Shown: one piece after another, positions 6,797-15,911 of the stretch | How the letters are laid out: every line of letters starts with the position of its first letter | Numbering within the stretch: the first letter of the stretch is position 1 | NCBI GenBank assembly: GCA_035764445.1 | Contig: DASTZF010000244.1 | Location: 1 to 25,577, forward strand | Length of the DNA stretch: 25,577 nucleotides | Origin: JAEUPI01 sp035764445 | GTDB taxonomy: Bacteria; Pseudomonadota; Gammaproteobacteria; Burkholderiales; Burkholderiaceae_C | Direction of reading: 5' to 3' | Position numbers and translations under genes: made by a program | Notes under the pieces: generated by a model | Database searches by the model: none | What the model saw: the letters and a program-made list of their open reading frames with translations, nothing else | Told to the model about the DNA's origin: nothing

Positions 6797-7266
6797 CTCA
6801 GGTCGCCATCCCCGCTGAGCGCGAGGTTCCGCTCAGGCCCTACGTTCATCTTTGAAGGGCCTCTTCCGAGATCGACAAGGACGCACGCGTGGCGAAGCCT
6901 TGAACGACCGCTCCCGGCATGGACCGTCGTTCGGTTGCACAAGCTCGAGCGTCCGAGATCAGTCTGTTCCTGCCCTTCGACTACGCGACTCGAGGTCAGC
7001 GGACGGCCGGGTCCTGTCTGCGCCAAATACAAGCTGTGGGTCAGCTAACCGCCGCATTGCCGACGCCGCGGCCGCTGGTCCCGAAACCTCCTGATGGGAT
7101 GCAAGCGCCTGCTGAGTCAGTCGTCCGACGGCGGACGCTCAGCTCCCTGGCCAGACCATTCGAACGGGATCAAGTCGCGGAACACATTGGTCAGCAGCAC
7201 TGGGATACGCACTGACCAAGGGCTGCAGCCTTTCGCGAACGGCGTATCCGCCCGCCAAGGCGGCAA
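6797..7266. other. Gene-poor stretch holding repeat copy 2
   Basis: Apart from the repeat at 6864-6965 I recognise nothing here. Several open frames cross it, but none has a family motif. A minus-strand frame near 7117-7200 could be a remnant of an unknown gene; support is too weak to call it. Confidence 0.4.
6864..6965. repeat. 102-bp dispersed repeat, copy 2
   Basis: This is the gapless partner of 2653-2754, in the same orientation. It has the same inverted repeat, GAACGAC (6902-6908) and GTCGTTC (6926-6932), and the octamer CCGAGATC near both ends (6866-6873 and 6953-6960). The two copies bracket the AraC-SDR-SDR-SnoaL-LysR module. Confidence 0.8.
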
Positions 7267-7295
7267 TTGACAATACACATATTTATACACATACT
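7267..7295 (+). promoter_or_regulatory. brnTA promoter with direct-repeat operator
   Basis: TTGACA (7267-7272) and CATACT (7290-7295) are spaced by 17 bases, a good sigma70 match at -35 and a 4/6 match at -10. The octamer TACACATA occurs at 7274-7281 and again at 7286-7293, filling the spacer and -10. That is where the BrnA-type antitoxin would be expected to bind for autorepression (known for the family; binding here is inferred). Confidence 0.6.
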
Positions 7296-7301
7296 CTCGC
7301 G

Positions 7302-7541
7302 GTGCGCTACAGCTTCGATCCTGCAAAGCGGGCGAGCAATCTCAAGAAGCACGGACTTGACCTGGCGGATGCTCAGAGAGTCATCGAGTCGGGGCAAACC
7401 GTGACCTTCGAGGATCGTCGCTTCGACTACAGCGAGGAACGATTCGTGACGCTGGGGCCGCTTGACGAGTCACTCGTGGCGATCGTCACCGCGGAGACTG
7501 AAGACCACATTCGCATCATCTCAATGCGTAAAGCAGACTGA
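7302..7541 (+). CDS. brnT: BrnT-type toxin (type II toxin-antitoxin)
   Basis: The 79-residue product has the BrnT signature: FDPAKRASNLKKHGLDLADA at the N-terminus, then FEDRRFDYSEERFVTLGPLDESLVAIV and a final IRIISMRKA. BrnT proteins are ribonucleases of the RelE-like fold that stop translation and are neutralised by BrnA. The start is GTG with no ribosome binding site and no other in-frame start nearby. The upstream promoter would begin the transcript almost at this codon. The C-terminus is a little shorter than in many homologues (the usual tail after the R-K-A motif is missing). One base separates its stop from the antitoxin start. Confidence 0.88.
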   Translation: MRYSFDPAKRASNLKKHGLDLADAQRVIESGQTVTFEDRRFDYSEERFVTLGPLDESLVAIVTAETEDHIRIISMRKAD

Positions 7542-7542
7542 C

Positions 7543-7845
7543 ATGAGCAAGCCATCTATCGCGAAAACCTCACCTGATTCACACGAGGACAAACCATTGC
7601 GCCGCGCCGACATTGCCGCCGGCAAACTGGTGCTGCGCAAGCGCGGCTCAAGCGGCGCCGTGCTGCCGAACAAGCAACGCGTGAACATCTTTCTCGATGG
7701 CGCGGTGATCCAGCATTTCAAGGCCAAGGCAGGTGAGCGCGGCTATCAGACGCTGATCAACGAGGCGTTGAAGCAAGCCATCCAGGCGGAAACACTTGAG
7801 GGCGTCGTTCGCAAAGCAATCCGCGAGGAACTGCGGAGGGCATGA
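7543..7845 (+). CDS. brnA: BrnA-type antitoxin
   Basis: The 100-residue protein has a disordered N-terminus and a C-terminal ribbon-helix-helix-like domain (KQRVNIFLDGAVIQHFKAKAGERGYQTLINEALKQAI), the DNA-binding and toxin-neutralising fold of BrnA antitoxins. The ATG follows the toxin stop by one base, the usual toxin-first order and tight coupling of this family. The frame remains open further upstream inside the toxin gene, but the short spacing and the family start support 7543. The C-terminal helix LEGVVRKAIREELRRA is an extension beyond the core fold. Confidence 0.85.
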   Translation: MSKPSIAKTSPDSHEDKPLRRADIAAGKLVLRKRGSSGAVLPNKQRVNIFLDGAVIQHFKAKAGERGYQTLINEALKQAIQAETLEGVVRKAIREELRRA

Positions 7846-7877
7846 GATCGGAGCGTTCGATCTCCTCCTCTATTCGG

Positions 7878-9158
7878 TCAGCGTGTTTTTTCGATCGTCG
7901 GCGCTCGCCCAACAACGCGGGTCCGACTTCGCTTGAGCGGGATGACCTCGGCACCGTCGCGCAGCCTGTCCAGGTAGTCAGCCCAGGTCTGCAGCATCTT
8001 GCGCCGCTGCTCGAGGAACTCCGTCCGGTTGTACGCGCGGCCCAGCGAATCCTTCACTGCGTGAGCGAGCTGGGCCTCGATCACGGCCTCGTCGACGCCT
8101 AGGCGCTCGGCCAACAGGGTTCGGGCCATAGCCCTGAAGCCATGTCCCGTCATCTCGTCGCGGGGGAAGCCCATGCGCCGCAACGCGGAGAGCACACCGT
8201 TGTCGCTCATCGGTCGTTCGCCAGTGCGCGGACTCGGAAACAGATATCGCCCGTGCCCCGTCAAGGGATGCAGGTCGCGCAAGAGTGCCACTGCCTGGCG
8301 CGACAGCGGCACGACATGCGCCGTCCCACTCAACTTCTCCTGCCTCGTGCGTTTCATGCGTGCAGCAGGGATTCGCCACTGCGCAGCATCGAGATCGAAC
8401 TCGACCCACTCGGCTTTGCGCAACTCACCCGGACGAACGAACACAAGGGGCGCGAGTTGAAGCGCGGCGCGCGTGACCGGCATGCCTTTGTAGCCCTTGA
8501 TCGCACGCAGCAACTCTCCGACCCGCTTTGGATCGGTGATCGCCGCCATGTGCTGCACGAGCACAGGCTTCAGGGCGCCGCGCAGGTCAGGGGTGGGGTC
8601 GCGCTCGGCGCGACCGGTGGCGATGGCGTATCGGAACACCTGCCCGCAGGCTTGCAATGCGCGATGCGCAGTCTCGATTGCTCCGCGTGCCTCGATCCGG
8701 CGCATCGCTTGGAGCAATTCAGGCGCCTTGATCTCACCGACTGGCAGCCCACCAAGCCAGGGGAATACATCCTGCTCAAGCCGGATGAGCGTGCGTGCAG
8801 CGTGGCCTGCACTCACCTGTGCAAGATGGACCGCAGCATGCCATTCGCGCGCCACTGCTTCGAACCCATTGGCCACTGCCTGCGACCTGCTCGCCTTCTC
8901 GGCGCGACGTGTCTCGCTGGGGTCCACACCTTCGGCCAGCAGTGCTCGCGTCCGGTCCCGCTTCTCCCTCGCGGCCTTCAGACTTGTGTCCGGGTAGGTA
9001 CCCATCGAAAGCAGTTTTTCCTTGCCCGAGAAGCGGTACTTCAGCCGCCACCAACGCCCCCCGCTGGGCGTGACCTCCAGATAGAGGCCACGCTCGTCAT
9101 ACAGACGGACCGACTTCCCACCAGGCTTGGTTGTGCGGATCTGGGTGTCGCTCAGCAT
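7878..9158 (-). CDS. P4-type tyrosine integrase
   Basis: The 426-residue protein has the N-terminal arm-binding domain (DUF4102; LSDTQIRTTKPGGKSVRLYDERGLYLEV), a SAM-like core-binding domain around 95-190 and the catalytic domain. The catalytic residues are visible: Arg242 in VRPGEL, His339-x2-Arg342 in GHGFR, His366 and the nucleophile Tyr376 in GRAYN. It should catalyse integration and excision of the element. It starts 184 bases from the ssrA 3' end and is transcribed away from it, with probable arm sites just upstream. It looks intact. The tail converges with brnA across 32 bases. Confidence 0.93.
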   Translation of the reverse strand: MLSDTQIRTTKPGGKSVRLYDERGLYLEVTPSGGRWWRLKYRFSGKEKLLSMGTYPDTSLKAAREKRDRTRALLAEGVDPSETRRAEKASRSQAVANGFEAVAREWHAAVHLAQVSAGHAARTLIRLEQDVFPWLGGLPVGEIKAPELLQAMRRIEARGAIETAHRALQACGQVFRYAIATGRAERDPTPDLRGALKPVLVQHMAAITDPKRVGELLRAIKGYKGMPVTRAALQLAPLVFVRPGELRKAEWVEFDLDAAQWRIPAARMKRTRQEKLSGTAHVVPLSRQAVALLRDLHPLTGHGRYLFPSPRTGERPMSDNGVLSALRRMGFPRDEMTGHGFRAMARTLLAERLGVDEAVIEAQLAHAVKDSLGRAYNRTEFLEQRRKMLQTWADYLDRLRDGAEVIPLKRSRTRVVGRAPTIEKTR

Positions 9159-9164
9159 GATGCA

Positions 9165-9216
9165 CTTTGGGGGTAACTGCTTTTCGGCCTTGACCAGTTA
9201 CCCCCAAAGTTACCCC
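9165..9216. promoter_or_regulatory. Putative integrase arm-binding sites
   Basis: There is a perfect 15-bp inverted repeat, CTTTGGGGGTAACTG (9165-9179) and CAGTTACCCCCAAAG (9195-9209). AGTTACCCC then occurs again in direct order at 9208-9216. So one nonamer appears three times (9170-9178 inverted, 9196-9204, 9208-9216) immediately before the integrase start. Such clusters are typical of arm-type sites and integrase autoregulation. Confidence 0.65.
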
Positions 9217-9263
9217 AACTCTGGGCGAGATTCAAGAAGACGATCTGGGACCGTTTGGGCAAG

Positions 9264-9300
9264 AAAAAACCTCCAAGCCATTGATCTGCTTGGAGGTTTT
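9264..9300 (-). terminator. Rho-independent terminator downstream of ssrA
   Basis: The arms 9266-9278 and 9288-9300 (AAAACCTCCAAGC on the plus strand and its complement) form a 13-bp stem with a 9-base loop. Read on the minus strand it is followed by a run of T. It ends ssrA transcription before the integrase gene. Confidence 0.85.
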
Positions 9301-9342
9301 GGACAATCTGGGATCTTCTGAGATGTCCCGAGATTCTTCAAG

Positions 9343-9372
9343 TGGTGGAGCCGGGGGGAATCGAACCCCCGT
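9343..9372 (-). other. Candidate att site within the tmRNA 3' end
   Basis: This is the T-arm and acceptor 3' strand of the tmRNA, the usual crossover region for integrases that target ssrA. The integrase beside it points away to the left. The tmRNA 3' end is complete through CCA, so the insertion restored the gene. A matching direct repeat at the left end of the element is not in this window. Confidence 0.5.
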
Positions 9373-9717
9373 CCGCAAGCCATCGCCGGCCAGTTCTACA
9401 TGCGTAGCTGTCTGATTTAGTTCTCGCCTCCCCGGTCGCGCAGCAGCACGCTACCGGGTCAGCCAGTCACCTTGGATCTCGCGATGCGCCAAGTGACCCG
9501 GCGCATCACCAGCCAATGTGAATGACCTCGCAGCCTTCGTCTTGCGACTCAAGCCCGGCCCATTGGCCAACCGTTGCGAGGCTCACCGGTTTTTAAGCGG
9601 CGAGGGCGAAACGTTCGTCGTTCGCAGTTACTTCGTTCCAGCTGGATTAACGAGCTGATCTGGCGCTCGGCATGCCCTGATCCGACTCCGCACCCACGTC
9701 GAAGCCAAGTCGGCCCC
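9343..9717 (-). ncRNA. ssrA: tmRNA
   Basis: The 5' end GGGGCCGACTTGGCTTCGAC (from 9717) and the 3' end GGTTCGATTCCCCCCGGCTCCACCA (to 9343, shown here as two blocks joined by the T-arm) pair as a tRNA-like acceptor stem (7 bp, one G-U). The tag reading frame at 9593-9625 encodes ANDERFALAA followed by TAA, the typical betaproteobacterial proteolysis tag. The RNA rescues stalled ribosomes with SmpB. Its promoter probably overlaps the end of gph, and a terminator follows at 9264-9300. It serves as the insertion site of the element on its 3' side. Confidence 0.96.
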
Positions 9718-9726
9718 AGGAAAGCT

Positions 9727-9753
9727 AGTTTAGGCCACACCCAGCCAGTTCAA
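9727..9753 (-). promoter_or_regulatory. Possible ssrA promoter overlapping the gph stop
   Basis: On the minus strand, TTGAAC (9753-9748) and TAAACT (9732-9727) are 15 bases apart, ten bases before the mature tmRNA 5' end. The spacing is short. The -10-like element includes the gph stop codon. Confidence 0.35.
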
Positions 9754-10395
9754 GAGATCGGTTGGCGTGTCGAGCAATGCGTCGGCGCCCCATTCGTGGG
9801 GTGGCGGCCCGTCGCCGAGGTATCCCCACAACGCGATCAAGGTGGCCATACCAGCCGCATGGCCAGCCTGCACGTCGCGCAGGTCGTCGCCGACGTAGAC
9901 ACAGCGCTCGGGTCGCAGGCCCAGCTGGCGTGCGCCCTCGAGCAGCGGCGCTGGATGCGGCTTGGAGTGTGGCGTCGTGTCGCCGCACACCAACGCCGAC
10001 GTGCGCGCGCGCAGCGTCAGGCCATCGACGATCGGTTCGGTGAAGCGCGCCGCCTTGTTGGTGACGATGCCCCAGCGCAGTCCATGGCCTTCCAGTGCCC
10101 GCAGCACCGGTTGCACCGCATCGAATACTCGCGTGCGATCCAGCAGACGCTGCGCGTAGCGGGCGAGGAAGGCATCGCGCAACGCCTCGTACGGCCCATC
10201 GCCCGGCTTGACGCCGAACGCCGCGCCGACCATGCCACGCGCGCCCGTGCTGACCATCGGACGCAACGCCTCGAAGGGCACCGCCGGCAGGCCCTGCTCG
10301 GCGCGCAGGTCGTTGGCCGCGCCGGCCAGATCGGGCGCACTGTCGACCAACGTGCCGTCGAGATCGAACAGCACGGCCTCGCAGCGTGCAGTCAT
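9730..10395 (-). CDS. gph: Phosphoglycolate phosphatase
   Basis: The 221-residue protein is a HAD-superfamily phosphatase. Motif I is FDLDGTLVDS (residues 10-19) with the two catalytic aspartates, motif II/III is IVTNK and KPHPAPLL near 113-150, and motif IV is VGDDLRDVQAG near 168. It removes phosphate from 2-phosphoglycolate formed by DNA repair or oxygenase side reactions. It follows ubiG by 55 bases on the same strand, the conserved ubiG-gph order of Burkholderiales. The specific substrate is assigned from that context and the sequence type, since HAD enzymes are otherwise hard to separate. Confidence 0.9.
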   Translation of the reverse strand: MTARCEAVLFDLDGTLVDSAPDLAGAANDLRAEQGLPAVPFEALRPMVSTGARGMVGAAFGVKPGDGPYEALRDAFLARYAQRLLDRTRVFDAVQPVLRALEGHGLRWGIVTNKAARFTEPIVDGLTLRARTSALVCGDTTPHSKPHPAPLLEGARQLGLRPERCVYVGDDLRDVQAGHAAGMATLIALWGYLGDGPPPHEWGADALLDTPTDLLNWLGVA

Positions 10396-10450
10396 GCAAG
10401 CTCCGTGGGCCGGCGGCCACTGGCGCGCAGCCGGCGCGGATCGGTGGCGC

Positions 10451-11155
10451 TCATGGCGCCTTGGTGCAGGCCAACAGGTAGTTGACGCTCGGGTCGTTCG
10501 ACAGCCAGTAGCGGCTGGTCAACGGGTTGTATTGCATGCCGCGCAGCTCGATCACCTCCAAATCCGCTGCACGGCACGCGTGCGCCAATTCGCTCGGCCG
10601 GATCAGCCGCGCGTACTCGTGCGTGCCCTTGGGCAGCAGCCTCAGCACGTGCTCGGCGCCGACGATCGCGTACAGGAACGCCTTGGCATTGCGGTTGATG
10701 GTCGAGAAGAACAGGTGCGCTCCCGGCCGCGCCAGCGTTGCGCACGCGCGCACCACCGAGTCGGGCTGCGGCACATGCTCGAGCATTTCCATGCAGGTGA
10801 CGGTGTCGAACGCCCCCGGCATCTGTTGGGCAAGCTCCTCGGCCGAGATCTCGCGGTACTCGACGCCTCGCACACCAGCCTCCATCGCATGGAGCTTGGC
10901 GACTTTCAGCGGCTTGGACGCCAGGTCGATCCCGGTGACTTGCGCGCCGCGCTGGGCCATCGCTTCGGCGAGGATGCCGCCACCACAGCCAACGTCGAGC
11001 ACGCGCCGCCCGCGCAGCGGGGCCAGGCGGTCGATCCAGTCCAGGCGCAGCGGATTGATCGCATGCAGCGGCTTGAACTCGCCGTGCGGATCCCACCAGC
11101 GATGCGCGAGTTCGCTGAACTTGCTCAGTTCCTGCGGGTCGGCGTTGATGTCCAT
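10451..11155 (-). CDS. ubiG: Ubiquinone biosynthesis O-methyltransferase
   Basis: The 234-residue protein starts MDINADPQELSKFSELAHRWWDPHGEFKPLHAINPLRLDWI, the distinctive UbiG beginning. SAM motif I is VLDVGCGGGILAEAMA, and CMEMLEHVP and TINRNAKAF follow. UbiG methylates two hydroxyl groups on the ring of ubiquinone precursors, at the inner membrane. An in-frame ATG at 11164 would add three residues, and the choice is not settled by a ribosome binding site. The frame continues open to 11866, but that extension lies over the paralogous plus-strand genes and has no family character. It forms an operon with gph. Confidence 0.95.
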   Translation of the reverse strand: MDINADPQELSKFSELAHRWWDPHGEFKPLHAINPLRLDWIDRLAPLRGRRVLDVGCGGGILAEAMAQRGAQVTGIDLASKPLKVAKLHAMEAGVRGVEYREISAEELAQQMPGAFDTVTCMEMLEHVPQPDSVVRACATLARPGAHLFFSTINRNAKAFLYAIVGAEHVLRLLPKGTHEYARLIRPSELAHACRAADLEVIELRGMQYNPLTSRYWLSNDPSVNYLLACTKAP

Positions 11156-11322
11156 GCTGCGCATCGTAGCGCCCAAGCGAGCTCCTCGGGCCCGTGGCCA
11201 CCGGGGTCGCATGCGCCCAACCCGCACGTGGAGCGCCGGCCGCGAGGCAGGCCGCTCGGCGAGTCCCTTGAAGGCTTGCCGTGCAGCCCGCACCTCAGAG
11301 GTATTGGCACCGCGAGGCGGCG

Positions 11323-11652
11323 ATGAGTGAGAGTTTGATTCGCACCCGGTTGGAGAACGTGATGGCGCTGGCGCGCCTGCTGGAGCGCGTCGAGGCAGGC
11401 GCCGTGCGCGTCGATGCCGATCAATATCGCCAGCTCGTGACGCAGCTGCAGACGGTGCTGGCGCAAGAAATGCCGGCCGATGCGCTCGATGCAATCCTGA
11501 GAGCGCACTCGGCCGCCGCCGAGGTCTACGAGAACATGCACTACCAACATGCCGGCCTGTCACGCGCGCCACTCGAGCGCTCGGCGGGCAGCGAGGTGAT
11601 AGCGCGGCAGATCCTGGCGCGCATCGCTGCGCGTCGCGCCTCCAACACCTGA
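11323..11652 (+). CDS. Small conserved hypothetical protein, paralogue 1
   Basis: The 109-residue protein starts MSESLIRTRLENVMALARLLERVEAG, with GAGGCGG before the ATG. It is predicted to be mostly helical: an N-terminal helix, a central helix around QLVTQLQTVLAQEMPADALDAIL, a conserved block EVYENMHYQHAGLSRAPLERS at about 71-91, and a basic C-terminal helix. It has no signal or membrane segment. A gapless comparison with the next gene gives 58 identities in the first 100 residues. I recognise no family or function. The pair sits on the plus strand between minus-strand ubiG and ompA. Confidence 0.75.
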   Translation: MSESLIRTRLENVMALARLLERVEAGAVRVDADQYRQLVTQLQTVLAQEMPADALDAILRAHSAAAEVYENMHYQHAGLSRAPLERSAGSEVIARQILARIAARRASNT

Positions 11653-11775
11653 CCGGTGACGCGATCCGAGCGACGCTGAGCGCGCTGTGGCAGCGCCGCG
11701 GCGGCTCCGTGCTCACTGCGCGATTGAACTGCGCGCCTGCGGCACGCAACTCACGTCGCAGTGCTGGAGTCTGCA

Positions 11776-12102
11776 ATGAGCTCGAGTTCGATTCGGACAC
11801 GCTTGGGAACGGTGATCGCGCTGGCCCATCTGCTGCAGTGCGTCGAGACCGGCGCAGCGCGCACAAGCGCCGAGGGATATCGGCACCTCGTGCATCGCCT
11901 TCAGGTGGCCCTGTCGGAAGACCTGCCGGCGGACGCGCTGCAGGCCATCCTGAGCCACAACCCAGCGGCCGGCGAGGTGTTCGAGAACATGCACTACGAG
12001 CAATCCGGGCTCTGTCGCGCGTCGCTCGAGCGATCCGTGTCGTCTGAGCTGCTGGCGAAACAGGTCCTCGCGAAAGTGGCGCGCGCCGCGCGCCGCGCCT
12101 GA
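11776..12102 (+). CDS. Small conserved hypothetical protein, paralogue 2
   Basis: The 108-residue protein starts MSSSSIRTRLGTVIALAHLLQ, with GGAG before the ATG. It is a tandem paralogue of the preceding gene, 123 bases away. The PADALxAIL and ExxENMHYxxxGLxRAxLERS blocks are nearly unchanged between the two, while the region at 20-50 has diverged, so both copies seem to have been kept under selection. Two cysteines (residues 22 and 79) are unique to this copy. The function is unknown. The C-terminus is very basic, which could mean nucleic-acid or membrane contact (inference). Confidence 0.75.
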   Translation: MSSSSIRTRLGTVIALAHLLQCVETGAARTSAEGYRHLVHRLQVALSEDLPADALQAILSHNPAAGEVFENMHYEQSGLCRASLERSVSSELLAKQVLAKVARAARRA

Positions 12103-12180
12103 ACGCAACGGCGGGATCGGCCCGCCGCCGCTCGCAAGCCCGCTCGGCACAGCGGTGGCCGGGTGCTCGCTCCGGACATG

Positions 12181-12206
12181 AAAAAGCCCCGCCACGGCGG
12201 GGCTTT
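12181..12206 (-). terminator. ompA terminator
   Basis: AAAGCCCCGCC and GGCGGGGCTTT form a strong GC-rich stem with a very short loop. On the minus strand it is followed by a T-run, just beyond the ompA stop codon. Confidence 0.9.
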
Positions 12207-12229
12207 GAAGGTCGGTGAAACGCGCGCGA

Positions 12230-12901
12230 TTACTTGCGGGTGCGCGTGCCCACGACCTCGATCTCGACGCGGCGGTTCTTGGCTCGACCTTCGTTGGTCT
12301 TGTTGTCGGCCACGGGTTGCTTCTCGCCCTTGCCCTCGGTGTAGACGCGGTTCTTCTCGACACCCTTGCTCGTCAAGTATGCCTTCACCGCTTCGGCACG
12401 CGACACCGACAGCTTCTGGTTGAACGCATCGCTGCCGACGTTGTCGGTGTGACCCACTGCGATGATGACCTCAAGGTTGACACCGGAGGTCTTGGCCACC
12501 AGGTCATCCAGCTTGGCCTTCGCCTCGGGCTTCAGCGTCGACTTGCCGAAGTCGAAGAACGCGTCCGCAGCGAACGTCACCTTCTCGCTCGTCGGTGCCG
12601 GCGGCGGGGGAGGCGGAGGCGGAGGCGCCGCCGGTGCTGGAGCCGGAGCCGGCGGAGGTGGCGGAGGAGGTGGCGGGGGCGGAGGCGGAGGCGGCGGCTT
12701 CAGCGCGCCGTCGCACGCGGGATTCGCGGTGGCTGGTGTCCAGCTGGCATCACGCCAGCAGTTCTCGCCAGATCCGTTCTTCCAGACCGTGCCATCGGAG
12801 GCGCGCCAGTTGTCCGCCGAGTTGGACTGCGCGATCGAAGTGATCGGCGCAGCCAAAGCAGCAGAGGCAAACAGCGCCGCCACCTTGTTGAGTTTCTTCA
12901 T
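12230..12901 (-). CDS. ompA: OmpA-family outer membrane protein with polyproline linker
   Basis: The ATG at 12901 follows a strong AGGAGA site and gives 223 residues. Residues 1 to about 25 are a signal peptide (MKKLNKVAALFASAALAA...). A short domain with two cysteines (WKNGSGENCW, ANPACDG) follows. Residues about 69-103 are almost pure proline: 16 in a row, an Ala-Pro stretch, then 9 more. The rest is an OmpA-like peptidoglycan-binding domain (FFDFGKSTLKPEAKAKLDDL, VGHTDNVGS, NEGRAKNRRVEIEV). No eight-stranded beta-barrel is present, so it is an OmpA/MotB-domain protein and not classical OmpA; the symbol follows the usual naming at this locus. It likely ties the outer membrane to the wall. 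Confidence 0.9.
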   Translation of the reverse strand: MKKLNKVAALFASAALAAPITSIAQSNSADNWRASDGTVWKNGSGENCWRDASWTPATANPACDGALKPPPPPPPPPPPPPPPPAPAPAPAAPPPPPPPPPAPTSEKVTFAADAFFDFGKSTLKPEAKAKLDDLVAKTSGVNLEVIIAVGHTDNVGSDAFNQKLSVSRAEAVKAYLTSKGVEKNRVYTEGKGEKQPVADNKTNEGRAKNRRVEIEVVGTRTRK

Positions 12902-13181
12902 GATTCTCCTCTCAGGGGGAAAGTCGCAGCTGCCTGCGAGATGTTCATGTCGGAAGCGAGAAAACCCGGCAAACACCCGGTCTTACGAGCGCTCACCACC
13001 GGCCTCGAAGATTCTGCCATAGGGTCCATGACCGGCCCTATTGTGATCTGCGCCAGCGCATGCCGACGCTCGCTGTTGCGAAGGTGCGACACGGGGTAGC
13101 CCCTTAGAATTGCCTCCCCGCATAGCCGCGAGGCCCCTCGGCCTGTTACTCGAAGACGGCTTGCCCTCCCGCTCCCCGCGC
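12902..13181. other. ompA-gyrA divergent intergenic region
   Basis: It must hold promoters for both genes. Visible elements are an inverted repeat ATAGGG/CCCTAT (13019-13024 and 13036-13041) and a -10-like TAGAAT at 13105-13110 toward gyrA with no good -35 at normal spacing. No gene is present. Confidence 0.4.
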
Positions 13182-15842
<2,661 letters not shown>

Positions 15843-15911
15843 CTGCGCGCCCAGACTGAGGCATCGGCCCGCCGCGTCGGCCGCGCGGCGTGCAAGAATT
15901 CGATACATCCC

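Larger units (their letters stand above)
1..9342. mobile_element. Probable ssrA-integrated genomic island (left end outside window)
   Basis: A P4-type integrase lies directly beside the 3' end of ssrA, a classic integration site, and is oriented so that the element extends to the left. The DNA to its left holds a toxin-antitoxin pair, pseudogene fragments, repeats and regulator/oxidoreductase cassettes, and it looks less GC-rich than the housekeeping genes to the right. I found no second copy of the ssrA 3' end to the left, so the far boundary is either outside the window or decayed. The extent given is an inference; part of this stretch may be ordinary chromosome. Confidence 0.45.

Noticed and set aside
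7117..7326. Minus-strand frame as a transposase remnant
   Set aside because: A few residues looked suggestive (IPFEW), but no transposase motif, catalytic residue or terminal inverted repeat could be found.
9343..9375. A separate tRNA gene
   Set aside because: The T-arm and acceptor strand belong to the tmRNA; there is no anticodon arm, and the tag frame and the distant 5' half complete ssrA.
11156..11866. N-terminal extension of ubiG to 11866
   Set aside because: UbiG homologues begin at the MDINADPQELSKF segment; the extension is antisense to two paralogous plus-strand genes with good ribosome binding sites.
13110..13181. N-terminal extension of gyrA
   Set aside because: The GyrA family begins at MTQFAKETLAV; the upstream residues have no counterpart and overlap the divergent promoter region.
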